NCBI GenBank assembly: GCA_051004015.1
Contig: JBPCKT010000156.1
Span: 1 to 8,636, forward strand
Length of the DNA stretch: 8,636 nucleotides
Direction: 5' to 3'
Source of the DNA: SXOA01 sp051004015
Lineage (GTDB): Bacteria > Planctomycetota > Planctomycetia > Pirellulales > Pirellulaceae
In this document: piece after piece, positions 1-6,164 of the stretch
Layout: every line of letters begins with the position of its first letter
How positions within the stretch are numbered: position 1 is the first letter of the stretch
Position numbers and translations under genes: made by a program
The notes under the pieces: generated by a model
The model's input: the letters and a program-made list of their open reading frames with translations, nothing else
Told to the model about the DNA's origin: nothing
Databases searched by the model: none

Positions 1-10
1 GGAGCGGCTT

Positions 11-93
11 GGGGGAGCCCGGGGGGGAGGGTGTTGCGGACGACTTTGGCTCCGCCCAACGGACACCCCCCCCCCCCACCCCACCCTCCCCCC
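11..93. repeat. G-run/C-run palindrome with G-quadruplex motif
   Basis: The + strand carries G5 (11-15), G7 (21-27) and G3 (29-31), followed by C12 (66-77), C4 (79-82), C3 (84-86) and C6 (88-93) separated by single bases. Read on the minus strand, the C block is four G-runs with one-base loops, a textbook G-quadruplex motif. The two blocks also flank a hairpin: GTTGCGGA (33-40) pairs with TCCG (51-54) and CAAC (57-60) across a 10-base loop, and GGGTGT (29-34) can pair with ACACCC (63-68). The element lies about 165 bp upstream of the acetyltransferase start. A role as terminator of an unseen upstream gene, regulatory structure or dispersed repeat cannot be decided; there is no U-tract. Confidence 0.6.
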
Positions 94-258
94 TCGCCGG
101 TGAGTCGATTGCCGGTCCCTACTGGCATTGCTCTTCACGCCCCCTTAACCTAACGAATGAAACAGGGGCGGCCCGCCAGGGCAGCCGGCAGAAGAGCGTG
201 CGGTCAAGATGAGCTGCACACGAGGGAGCGAATTTTTGCCCGGAAAGGAATCGTGGTC

Positions 259-1713
259 ATGAAGCCCGCAACAATTCTTCGTAGGCGAGTCAGGCGTAAC
301 GGAGTCGTCGCCGCCAACGGCCATGCTGTCGTCACGATGGCTTTGCCGAGTGTCTCGGCCGCTCCGCGGCTCGTCCCCGCCAGAGCGGGTGACCACGCGG
401 CCATCCATCAACTATTGCTCCGGCAGTTTCGCGGCCCGTCCGCCCTGGAATTTCAAGCCCAGCTCGATGAGCCGCTCTACGAGCCGACCGACCGCCTGCT
501 GGTCAAGCATCGGGAAGATGTCGTCGCCCATTTGCGGCTGACGAAGCGGGTGTTGCAGTTTGGCCCGCTAAGAATTCCCTCCGCTGGTTTCATGGACCTG
601 GCCACCGCCACCCCCTGGCAGCGCCGCGGCTTTGCGTCGGCCCTGATCGGCGCGGGGGAACGGCAGGCCGCCAGCGAAGGGGCTGCCGTCGGCCTGACCA
701 GGACCACCGCGGCCGACCTGTTTGCCCGCCACGGCTGGACGGCGTGCGGCCGGCAGACGTATTCCGTGGCCGGAGCGCGGCAGATTCTGGCTCACCTGCG
801 GGTCGTCGCGCCGCCGGATGTTTTGAATGCCAGCGAGGACCAGAACGCCGCCGACGCGCTCCTCTCGCGGCGTTCGCCGCGCATCCCTTTGCTCGTGCGA
901 CCATTGCGGAGAATGGAGCTGCCCGCCCTCGTCACGCTTTACGGGCAGTGCGCGGCGGGAGCCTACGGTGCGACCGTCCGCGACGAAGTCTACTGGGACT
1001 GGCTGATGGCTCGCCATGCCTTCGAGCGAGGCTACGTTGCCATCCTTGGGGACCATCACCTCGAGCTGCCGGAATTGCTCGCCGCGGTGGCCGGCTGCGT
1101 GTTCGTGTCCGGCGGCCGGATCGTGGAAATGCTCTCTCGACCGGGGGCGACTCCGGCCATCGGCCTGGCCCTGCTGGCCCGCGTTTGCTCCGACGCCGTG
1201 GAGCGGAGCCAGTACGATGTCCGCCTCGACGCCCCGCCCAATCATCCCTTGCACCAGGTCTTCCGGGCCGCCGGCGGCAGCTATCATTCCACCGAAGAGC
1301 ACGACGGCGAGGTCAGCATGGCCCGCATGTTCAATCCACTGCAAACGCTGCGGGACATGTCCGGCGACTTGCTGCTCCGCGCTCGCGCGGCCGGCCTCGC
1401 GCCGCAAGTGCTGGGGCTGGAGGTCTTCAACTTCGACGCCGATCTTCGCCGGACCACGCATGAGGACGCCCGTTCCTACCGGCTGATCGTCACCAGCCGC
1501 AAAGTGCGGCTCGTGCCGGGCAACTTGGGGCGAAACTACCTGGCACTGCGGCGACGCGACCTGACGCCGCTGCTCCTGGGGCATTGGCGTTTGGAAGATG
1601 CCATCGCCGCTGGCCGTATTCGGGCTTCCACGCAGCGAGCGCAGCGCGCGGCCGAAGTCCTGTTTCCGCAACTCCCCTGGCACCGCCCGCCTTTGGATGA
1701 TTTAGTGGCGTAA
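259..1713 (+). CDS. Eis-like GNAT family N-acetyltransferase (two GNAT-type halves plus SCP2-like C-terminus)
   Basis: Predicted 484-residue cytoplasmic acetyl-CoA-dependent acyltransferase; the acceptor is unknown. Residues about 37-175 form a GNAT domain. The acetyl-CoA loop is near 114-130 with the Q-R-R-G-F-A core at 121-126, and LFARHGW at 154-160 matches the usual late GNAT strand. Residues about 210-355 look like a second, degenerate GNAT half. About 355-484 resembles the SCP2-like C-terminal domain of Eis-type proteins, including LTPLLLGHWRLEDAIAAGRI followed by an A-x-x-LFP-x-x-P segment. Eis proteins are about 400 residues, so this one is longer, mainly at its N-terminus. The start at 259 is chosen because GGAAAGGA (242-249) lies 9 bases upstream; an in-frame ATG at 157 would add 34 arginine-rich residues without homology. 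The 3' end overlaps convergent lpxK by 12 bp. The general fold is secure; the Eis assignment is inferred from domain order. Confidence 0.85.
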   Translation: MKPATILRRRVRRNGVVAANGHAVVTMALPSVSAAPRLVPARAGDHAAIHQLLLRQFRGPSALEFQAQLDEPLYEPTDRLLVKHREDVVAHLRLTKRVLQFGPLRIPSAGFMDLATATPWQRRGFASALIGAGERQAASEGAAVGLTRTTAADLFARHGWTACGRQTYSVAGARQILAHLRVVAPPDVLNASEDQNAADALLSRRSPRIPLLVRPLRRMELPALVTLYGQCAAGAYGATVRDEVYWDWLMARHAFERGYVAILGDHHLELPELLAAVAGCVFVSGGRIVEMLSRPGATPAIGLALLARVCSDAVERSQYDVRLDAPPNHPLHQVFRAAGGSYHSTEEHDGEVSMARMFNPLQTLRDMSGDLLLRARAAGLAPQVLGLEVFNFDADLRRTTHEDARSYRLIVTSRKVRLVPGNLGRNYLALRRRDLTPLLLGHWRLEDAIAAGRIRASTQRAQRAAEVLFPQLPWHRPPLDDLVA

Positions 1714-2757
1714 CGACACCAGCCTTAGCCGCTGCTCAAGCTCTGCTCGCCCCCGCGTAATCTCGAGTTCCACGTCCACCGCCAGTAGCGGCACGCCGGC
1801 CAGCGTCTCGTGCGGGATTTTCACTAAATCCTTGCGGGTGCAAAGGACGTGGGTAATTCCCGAGAAGCGGGAAAGCCACGCTTCGAGGTCGCGCATCACG
1901 GGCAAGTCATACGAGCAGTGGTCGGGGAACTCCCGCATGGCGGTCACGCTCGCGCCGCACTGCGACAGGGTGTGTAGAAACCCAGCCGGGTTACCGATGC
2001 CGCAGAACGCGGCGACTGGCCGGCCGCGAATCTCGCTCAGCTCAATCTTTGAGCCGGAGGAGCTAACCAGTCCGCGTGGCTCATGAGCGAACTCGATCCA
2101 GAGCGCGTCGGGCGCGAGCCTTTCGACGCGCCGGCGAATTTCGTCGCGGCGGGTTGAGCTGACCGCATCGGCCCGCGACAGGCCAATTACGTCCGCCCGC
2201 TTCAGTCCCTCCACCGGCTCTCGCAAGAGCCCTCGCGGCAGCAGACGGCCATAGCCGAACGGCTCCAGGGCATCGAGCAGCACGATATCCAGATCGCGGG
2301 CAATCCGCCGGTGTTGGAAGGCATCGTCCAGAAGCAGCACCTGATCAGGATTCTGGTCAATGGCCTGACGCGCCGCCGCAACGCGGTCGGCGTTCTGCAG
2401 ATGGGGCATGTCCGGCAGCCGGTCGGCAAGTTCGAGCGCCTCGTCGTTCGGCCCTCCGCGGCCACCGTAGCCGCGGCTGATGAGCGTGACTTGCTGTCCC
2501 TGTTCCCGCAGCCATGCGGCCAACCAGTGGACCAGGGGTGTTTTGCCCGTGCCGCCAACCGTCAGGTTTCCCACGCTGATGACCGGGGCATCCACGCGCA
2601 CGGCTGCTAAGTGGCCGTTATCAAACCGCCGGTTTTTCCGCCGGACGGCCCAGCCATAGACCGGCTCCAGGGCCGCCAGTATCACGCGGGCGCACGGCGC
2701 CACCAACCCCCGGCGGCTGCCGGAGAGGATGTCGCGGTAATGGGCGGGGAGAGACAC
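1702..2757 (-). CDS. lpxK: Tetraacyldisaccharide 4'-kinase (lipid A biosynthesis)
   Basis: LpxK phosphorylates the 4'-position of the tetraacyldisaccharide-1-phosphate lipid A precursor at the inner face of the cytoplasmic membrane, forming lipid IVA. The 351-residue product has the family signature VGNLTVGGTGKTP, with its P-loop at 68-73 (Lys72, Thr73). Also present are SRGYGGR (94-100), DDAFQH (144-149), LLPRGLLREP (172-181), GIGNP (253-257), FPDH (277-280) and CTRKDLVK (306-313), all in the expected order. The N-terminal stretch 11-45 is the usual amphipathic membrane-facing part. The GTG at 2755-2757 is chosen because it gives the normal family length and begins just before the conserved HYRDILSG segment; no good RBS precedes it. 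An ATG at 2859 or TTG at 2898 would add non-conserved residues, and the TTG would overlap the divergent gene's start. No other lpx genes are in the window. Confidence 0.93.
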   Translation of the reverse strand: MSLPAHYRDILSGSRRGLVAPCARVILAALEPVYGWAVRRKNRRFDNGHLAAVRVDAPVISVGNLTVGGTGKTPLVHWLAAWLREQGQQVTLISRGYGGRGGPNDEALELADRLPDMPHLQNADRVAAARQAIDQNPDQVLLLDDAFQHRRIARDLDIVLLDALEPFGYGRLLPRGLLREPVEGLKRADVIGLSRADAVSSTRRDEIRRRVERLAPDALWIEFAHEPRGLVSSSGSKIELSEIRGRPVAAFCGIGNPAGFLHTLSQCGASVTAMREFPDHCSYDLPVMRDLEAWLSRFSGITHVLCTRKDLVKIPHETLAGVPLLAVDVELEITRGRAELEQRLRLVSLRH

Positions 2758-2833
2758 GCTGGAAATGTAGCAGCTTTGGGCCGAGCAGCGAATAGAAAAC
2801 GTCGTGCCTGGAAACAGCAGGCAGAGGGCTTGA

Positions 2834-2862
2834 TTTACCCCCTGCGGATTCGCCACCATAAT
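2834..2862 (+). promoter_or_regulatory. Candidate promoter for membrane protein-nitrilase unit
   Basis: TTTACC (2834-2839) matches four of six positions of a sigma-70 -35 box. After a 17-base spacer, CATAAT (2857-2862) matches five of six positions of the -10 box. Transcription would start near 2869, leaving a leader of about 24 bases that includes the GGAG ribosome site at 2882-2885. The match is by eye and could be chance. Confidence 0.35.
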
Positions 2863-2892
2863 GGCCTCGCTATACCCTTCCGGAGTTACCCG

Positions 2893-3297
2893 ATGCAACC
2901 CGACATTCTCGGCGACATTCTTCGCAGTCTGGTGACCTCGATTCCGTCCATCGTCGTTTACTCTTTGGGAATCATCTTTGCATTAGTGCAGATGAGGAAA
3001 GCTCCCAAAGCGGCCGTCATCGTTGTCATTTCGTTGACCGGCTTGGGGTTGCTTTCCATCGCGCAACCGTTCGTATTCGTATTCCTTGGCCGCATGAAAA
3101 ACGCCGCCAATTGGTTTTCGATCGTCAGCCTGTTGTTTAGATTTGCCTTTCTGGCAGCAGTCGCCGGGCTGATTCTCGCCGTCTTCTGCGACCGTGGAGC
3201 GCCCCCGGAAAATGTCAGTCCGTATGCTCAGCAGTTCGGCAACATACCCACGAATCCAAACCCCTATGCCGCTCCCAAACCGCTTCCGCCGCAATAA
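2893..3297 (+). CDS. Small three-helix membrane protein, function unknown
   Basis: I do not recognise a named family. The 134-residue product has three hydrophobic segments suited to membrane helices, at about 13-33, 40-65 and 74-98. They are followed by a soluble tail of some 35 residues rich in Pro, Asn and Tyr (including NPNPYAAPKPLPPQ at 121-134). There is no cleavable signal peptide; the first helix begins after a short N-terminus. The ATG at 2893 has GGAG (2882-2885) seven bases upstream. The frame stays open upstream to 2611, but that part lies antisense to lpxK and the divergent spacer and is not convincing. It is separated by 18 bp from the nitrilase-family gene, so the two are probably co-transcribed. 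The gene diverges from lpxK with a 135-bp spacer. Confidence 0.78.
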   Translation: MQPDILGDILRSLVTSIPSIVVYSLGIIFALVQMRKAPKAAVIVVISLTGLGLLSIAQPFVFVFLGRMKNAANWFSIVSLLFRFAFLAAVAGLILAVFCDRGAPPENVSPYAQQFGNIPTNPNPYAAPKPLPPQ

Positions 3298-3315
3298 AAC
3301 CGGATCAGCGCTCTC

Positions 3316-4194
3316 ATGAAGTCCCTCCGCGTTGCCACCTGCCAGTTTTCGGTCGAGCCGAGCATCGCTCACAACCGCAAATGGGTCCTAACGCAGATCG
3401 ACCGGGCCGCCGAGGCCGGCGCTGACGTGGCTCACTTCTCCGAATGCGCCCTTTCCGGCTACGCGGGGGTGGATATTCCGACCATCGCCGCGCTAGATTT
3501 TGATGAGCTGCGCGCCGCGACCCAGGACGTGCTGGCGGCAGCGAAGCGGCGGAAGATCTGGGTGCTGCTCGGTTCGACGCACTTTCTGGACAACAAAACC
3601 AAGCCGCACAACTGCGTGTACGTCATCAATTCTCGAGGTGAGATTGTGGACCGTTACGACAAGCGGTTTTGCACCGGCAAGGGAGGCAAGAGCCCGACGC
3701 TGGACCTTTGTCATTACACGCCGGGGGACCGTCACGTCACGTTTCAACTCAAGGGAATCACCTGCGGTATCGGCATCTGCTACGACTATCGCTTTCCCGA
3801 GTTGTTCCGCGGCCTGAAGCGGCTGGGAGTGCGGGTGCTGTTCCAGTCGTTCCACAACGCCCGGACCAGTGTGGTGGCGGACCCCAAGTACAACATTTGG
3901 CGGACCATCGTCCCTGCCACCATGCAGTGCCGGGCGGCGGAGAATCACTTCTGGGTCAGCGCCAACAACTGCACCACACGACCTTCCAAATGGCCCAGTT
4001 TCGCCGTGGCCCCCGACGGCCGCATTACCGGCCGCCTGAAGGTTCATCGTCCAGGAGTTCTGATGACCGATATGGAATTGGACAAGGAGTACTTCGACGC
4101 TCCCGGCCTGTGGCGAGAAGCGGCTATGAACCACACGCTGCATAGCGGCGAGCTTGTGCCGCATCCCCGCACGCAAGACGTGACTTCGCTTTAG
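3316..4194 (+). CDS. Carbon-nitrogen hydrolase (nitrilase superfamily amidase)
   Basis: The 292-residue protein is a full-length single-domain nitrilase-superfamily member, expected to hydrolyse a carbon-nitrogen bond of an amide or related small molecule in the cytoplasm. The catalytic Glu-Lys-Cys triad is visible: Glu43 in HFSECALSGY, Lys116 in DRYDKRF and Cys155 in GIGICYDYRFPE. Each sits in the expected local motif and order. The family normally works as dimers or larger assemblies of alpha-beta-beta-alpha sandwiches. The substrate cannot be assigned; the motifs fit the branch containing omega-amidase and carbamoyl-type amidases no better than others. The ATG at 3316 starts immediately before the first conserved beta strand (LRVATCQF); only a weak GGA (3302-3304) precedes it. 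It follows the small membrane protein gene by 18 bp and ends 34 bp from convergent topoisomerase subunit A, with no clear terminator between. Confidence 0.9.
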   Translation: MKSLRVATCQFSVEPSIAHNRKWVLTQIDRAAEAGADVAHFSECALSGYAGVDIPTIAALDFDELRAATQDVLAAAKRRKIWVLLGSTHFLDNKTKPHNCVYVINSRGEIVDRYDKRFCTGKGGKSPTLDLCHYTPGDRHVTFQLKGITCGIGICYDYRFPELFRGLKRLGVRVLFQSFHNARTSVVADPKYNIWRTIVPATMQCRAAENHFWVSANNCTTRPSKWPSFAVAPDGRITGRLKVHRPGVLMTDMELDKEYFDAPGLWREAAMNHTLHSGELVPHPRTQDVTSL

Positions 4195-4228
4195 CGGAGA
4201 CGGTCTCACTTGCGCGTACGAGAATTCT

Positions 4229-5371
4229 TCAATCCAGAAAATCCGCTTCCTCCAGCCGTTGCGGCACGTACTCTTCCGTCACGTAGCTGATGTCCTTGCT
4301 GATGAGCGATTCGACTTCGAGCTTGAAGCCGTTCTTGAGCATCAGGTCAATTTCTTTCTGCCAGGCTTTTTTCTTTTCGAACCAGGGGTAGGCCTTGATC
4401 TGATTGGCTCGCTTGATGTCCTGGTCGTTGAGCTTGATCTGCACGCTGGGGGTCAGCTCGCAGCGCTCGTAGTCGTTACTGCGAAGACCCAGGAAGCGGG
4501 CGGCGGGAATTGCCATCCGCGTCGATTCATAGGCCAGATTGATGGATCCCTGCTTGAGCACGCTGTAGATGTAGTATCCCCAGGGATCATTATCGAGCAC
4601 GCAATAAACGGGCAGCTTCAGCTCGTTGTGCAATCGATTGAGCAGCCGCCGGACGCCGCGCGGAGGTTGCCCCTTGCCGTGGGTGAGGAGGCACTTGTGC
4701 TTTTGCCAGAAGCGATCTTCATGAAAGCGCCGCCAGACTGTGTCCTTTTCGACGTGCAGGATGAACTTGGCATCGCACTTCACGAATTCGATGACGTCCG
4801 GCTCAACGATCGAGGGGATGCTGTAGCCCGCCGAGCCCATGCGCGTGCAGTCGATGGTGTCACCGTTGTCAAGAAGCGTCAACGGACCGGCAAGATTGCC
4901 CACGTTGGAGGCATAGACATGCAATTCCTCGCGCAGAGTGTCCAGCATGACCTCCACGTCCTCAATGACGGGATCGCATTCGGCCTGGTCTTGAAATGTT
5001 TCCTCGGATGTCCCTTTGATCGTATGTTTCAGCAGGTAGAAGAGTCCCCGGATGCTGGTTGTCTTCCCCTGATCAATTAACTGTTTACAACCACTGCCTA
5101 CCAGGCAGGTCTGCATGTACGCCTTGGCCTGCGACAAGTTGAAAAGTTCCCGCCGATTGGTGCCGGAGCCCATCTCGATGATCTTGCGCGACTGGTTGAA
5201 CTTCACGTTCGACAAGCTGCGGCTGGGAATATCAAGGTAAGGCGCGCGGCCGGTTTCAGCCGTGCCGATGACCTTTCCGGCCAGATTGCGGAGGCTGGAG
5301 AGCGTTTTCTTGTCCTTGGAAGTGAGAACGACGGGGGCTTTGGGTTCGGAGCGGGATGTTTTCTTGGCCAT
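4229..5371 (-). CDS. top6A: DNA topoisomerase VI subunit A (Spo11-like)
   Basis: This is the DNA-cleaving subunit of a type IIB topoisomerase: it makes a double-strand break through a 5'-phosphotyrosyl link and reseals it after strand passage powered by subunit B. In the 380-residue product, the winged-helix (5Y-CAP) domain spans about 75-150, with Arg108 and the likely nucleophile Tyr112 in SIRGLFY. The Toprim domain follows, with Glu208 in ILHVEKD and the acidic pair Asp260/Asp262 in VLDNDPWG. The segment QAECDPVIEDVEV at 129-141 and HGKGQPPRGVRRLL at 231-244 are typical of archaeal subunit A. The length is normal. One oddity is Gly109, where the family motif usually has Asp or Glu after Arg. 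The ATG at 5371 has no Shine-Dalgarno sequence. The PIN toxin gene ends 24 bp upstream on the same strand, so transcription through the toxin gene is likely. Confidence 0.95.
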   Translation of the reverse strand: MAKKTSRSEPKAPVVLTSKDKKTLSSLRNLAGKVIGTAETGRAPYLDIPSRSLSNVKFNQSRKIIEMGSGTNRRELFNLSQAKAYMQTCLVGSGCKQLIDQGKTTSIRGLFYLLKHTIKGTSEETFQDQAECDPVIEDVEVMLDTLREELHVYASNVGNLAGPLTLLDNGDTIDCTRMGSAGYSIPSIVEPDVIEFVKCDAKFILHVEKDTVWRRFHEDRFWQKHKCLLTHGKGQPPRGVRRLLNRLHNELKLPVYCVLDNDPWGYYIYSVLKQGSINLAYESTRMAIPAARFLGLRSNDYERCELTPSVQIKLNDQDIKRANQIKAYPWFEKKKAWQKEIDLMLKNGFKLEVESLISKDISYVTEEYVPQRLEEADFLD

Positions 5372-5395
5372 AGCGTGAATGGATCGATGAATGAA

Positions 5396-5800
5396 TTAAA
5401 CGAGCCAGTTTTCAGTACGGATATCCGGAAGTGCTAAAAAGTCGAGATCGCTTGTGAGAAGCGTGAGTTTTCGCCTTCGGCAAAGTGAAGCCAGCATCAT
5501 ATCCACTTGCGAAAGAACACGACCTTTAGCCCGCAACTCCGCGTAGATTTGTCCAAAAAGGTCTGCATCTTCAAGTTCCAGCGGCCAAAGGCGTACGGGC
5601 TTCAGCAATTGACCCAAGCGTACTCGGTTCTTCTTGTACCGCGCAGTCTGCAACAACCCGGCCTCCAATTCGCACAGCACCGGCACGCATGTTCCAAAGC
5701 GGTATCCTTGATTCACCAACTGCAAAACTCGACGCCGAGTGCCAAATGCGTCATTGAGCATCGCCCCCAGATGGTTCGTATCGACGAGAAAGTGGCGCAT
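5396..5800 (-). CDS. vapC: PIN-domain toxin (VapC family ribonuclease)
   Basis: The 134-residue protein is a PIN-domain nuclease, the toxin half of a type II toxin-antitoxin pair; VapC toxins cleave RNA, often tRNA or rRNA, when freed from their antitoxin. The four expected acidic metal-binding positions are present: Asp7 in FLVDTNHLG, Glu44 in VLCELEAGL, Asp100 in SQVDMMLAS and Asp118 in LLTSDLDF (Asp120 is next to it). The length is normal for VapC and the active site looks intact. The ATG overlaps the antitoxin stop by one base (TAATG), a standard translational coupling. It lies between the two topoisomerase VI subunit genes, 24 bp before subunit A. The target RNA is unknown. Confidence 0.92.
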   Translation of the reverse strand: MRHFLVDTNHLGAMLNDAFGTRRRVLQLVNQGYRFGTCVPVLCELEAGLLQTARYKKNRVRLGQLLKPVRLWPLELEDADLFGQIYAELRAKGRVLSQVDMMLASLCRRRKLTLLTSDLDFLALPDIRTENWLV

Positions 5801-6066
5801 TACGGCAAGCCCATCTGACGGCGCACGTAATCCTTGGCCTGCCGGTCGGCCTCCGCCATCACAGCTTCCATTTTCTCCTTTTCTCCCGGTTCATATTCCG
5901 CGGGTCCCATCGCTTCCAGCTCATCGAACCATTTTTGCATTTCTTCCGGGGACGGATTCTCCCAGTCAGTTTCAGGCTCAATCCGCAGCGACTTTCCTTC
6001 TTGCCAGTCCTCTGGAACCTGGTCCAAGGGAACAATCGAACCGTGAGTATAGACTGCGCGAATCAT
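5800..6066 (-). CDS. Antitoxin of the PIN toxin (AF2212/DUF104-like)
   Basis: The 88-residue acidic protein starts with IRAVYTHGSIVPLDQVPEDWQEGKSLRIE (residues 2-30), split here as a beta-rich segment of the kind seen in AF2212-like (DUF104) antitoxins, where a Y-x-x-G-x-x-x-PL core is typical (Tyr6, Gly9, Pro13, Leu14). The rest (about 38-85) is strongly charged and helical, including EEMQKWFDELEAMG at 41-54, and would wrap the toxin active site. The start at 6066 has AGGTG (plus-strand CACCT, 6071-6075) four bases upstream. The gene is separated by 98 bp from topoisomerase VI subunit B, room enough for its own promoter, and is coupled to the toxin by TAATG. The role follows mainly from gene pairing; the family match is by pattern. 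Confidence 0.83.
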   Translation of the reverse strand: MIRAVYTHGSIVPLDQVPEDWQEGKSLRIEPETDWENPSPEEMQKWFDELEAMGPAEYEPGEKEKMEAVMAEADRQAKDYVRRQMGLP

Positions 6067-6117
6067 TTTGCACCTGCTCTAAGCGTCCGTCGGTCCTTGC
6101 GATTACCCGTCTTTACC

Positions 6118-6146
6118 ATTCTACGATGCCAGGACTATCGAGGTAA
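6118..6146 (-). promoter_or_regulatory. Candidate toxin-antitoxin promoter with inverted repeat in its spacer
   Basis: On the minus strand TTACCT (plus 6141-6146) and TAGAAT (plus 6118-6123) are 17 bases apart; the -10 matches five of six consensus positions, the -35 only three. The spacer begins and ends with CGAT and ATCG (6124-6127 and 6137-6140), a short inverted repeat placed where an autorepressing antitoxin complex could bind. Four-base arms are weak evidence. Confidence 0.35.
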
Positions 6147-6164
6147 AACCAAATCCCAGCCAGT

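Noticed and set aside
120..145. Possible sigma-54 promoter at TGGCATTGC
   Set aside because: The GG and GC elements are not spaced ten bases apart, so the essential geometry is missing.
568..1683. Long minus-strand open frame opposite the acetyltransferase
   Set aside because: It is rich in Gly, Arg, Gln and His with no recognisable domain, and lies fully antisense to a gene with clear GNAT motifs; GC-rich codon bias makes such frames common.
2611..2892. Upstream extension of the small membrane protein
   Set aside because: It overlaps the lpxK coding region antisense and the divergent spacer, has unrelated composition, and a better-placed ATG with GGAG exists at 2893.
2758..2898. N-terminal extension of LpxK from TTG at 2898 or ATG at 2859
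   Set aside because: It would make the protein longer than the family norm with non-conserved residues, and the TTG overlaps the divergent start at 2893.
4195..4228. Possible bidirectional terminator between the nitrilase-family gene and subunit A
   Set aside because: Only GAGAC-G-GTCTC is symmetric; a one-base loop cannot form a hairpin of that size and no U-tract follows.
4259..5080. Long + strand open frame opposite topoisomerase VI subunit A
   Set aside because: The opposite strand has the full Spo11/Toprim motif set; this frame shows no family pattern.
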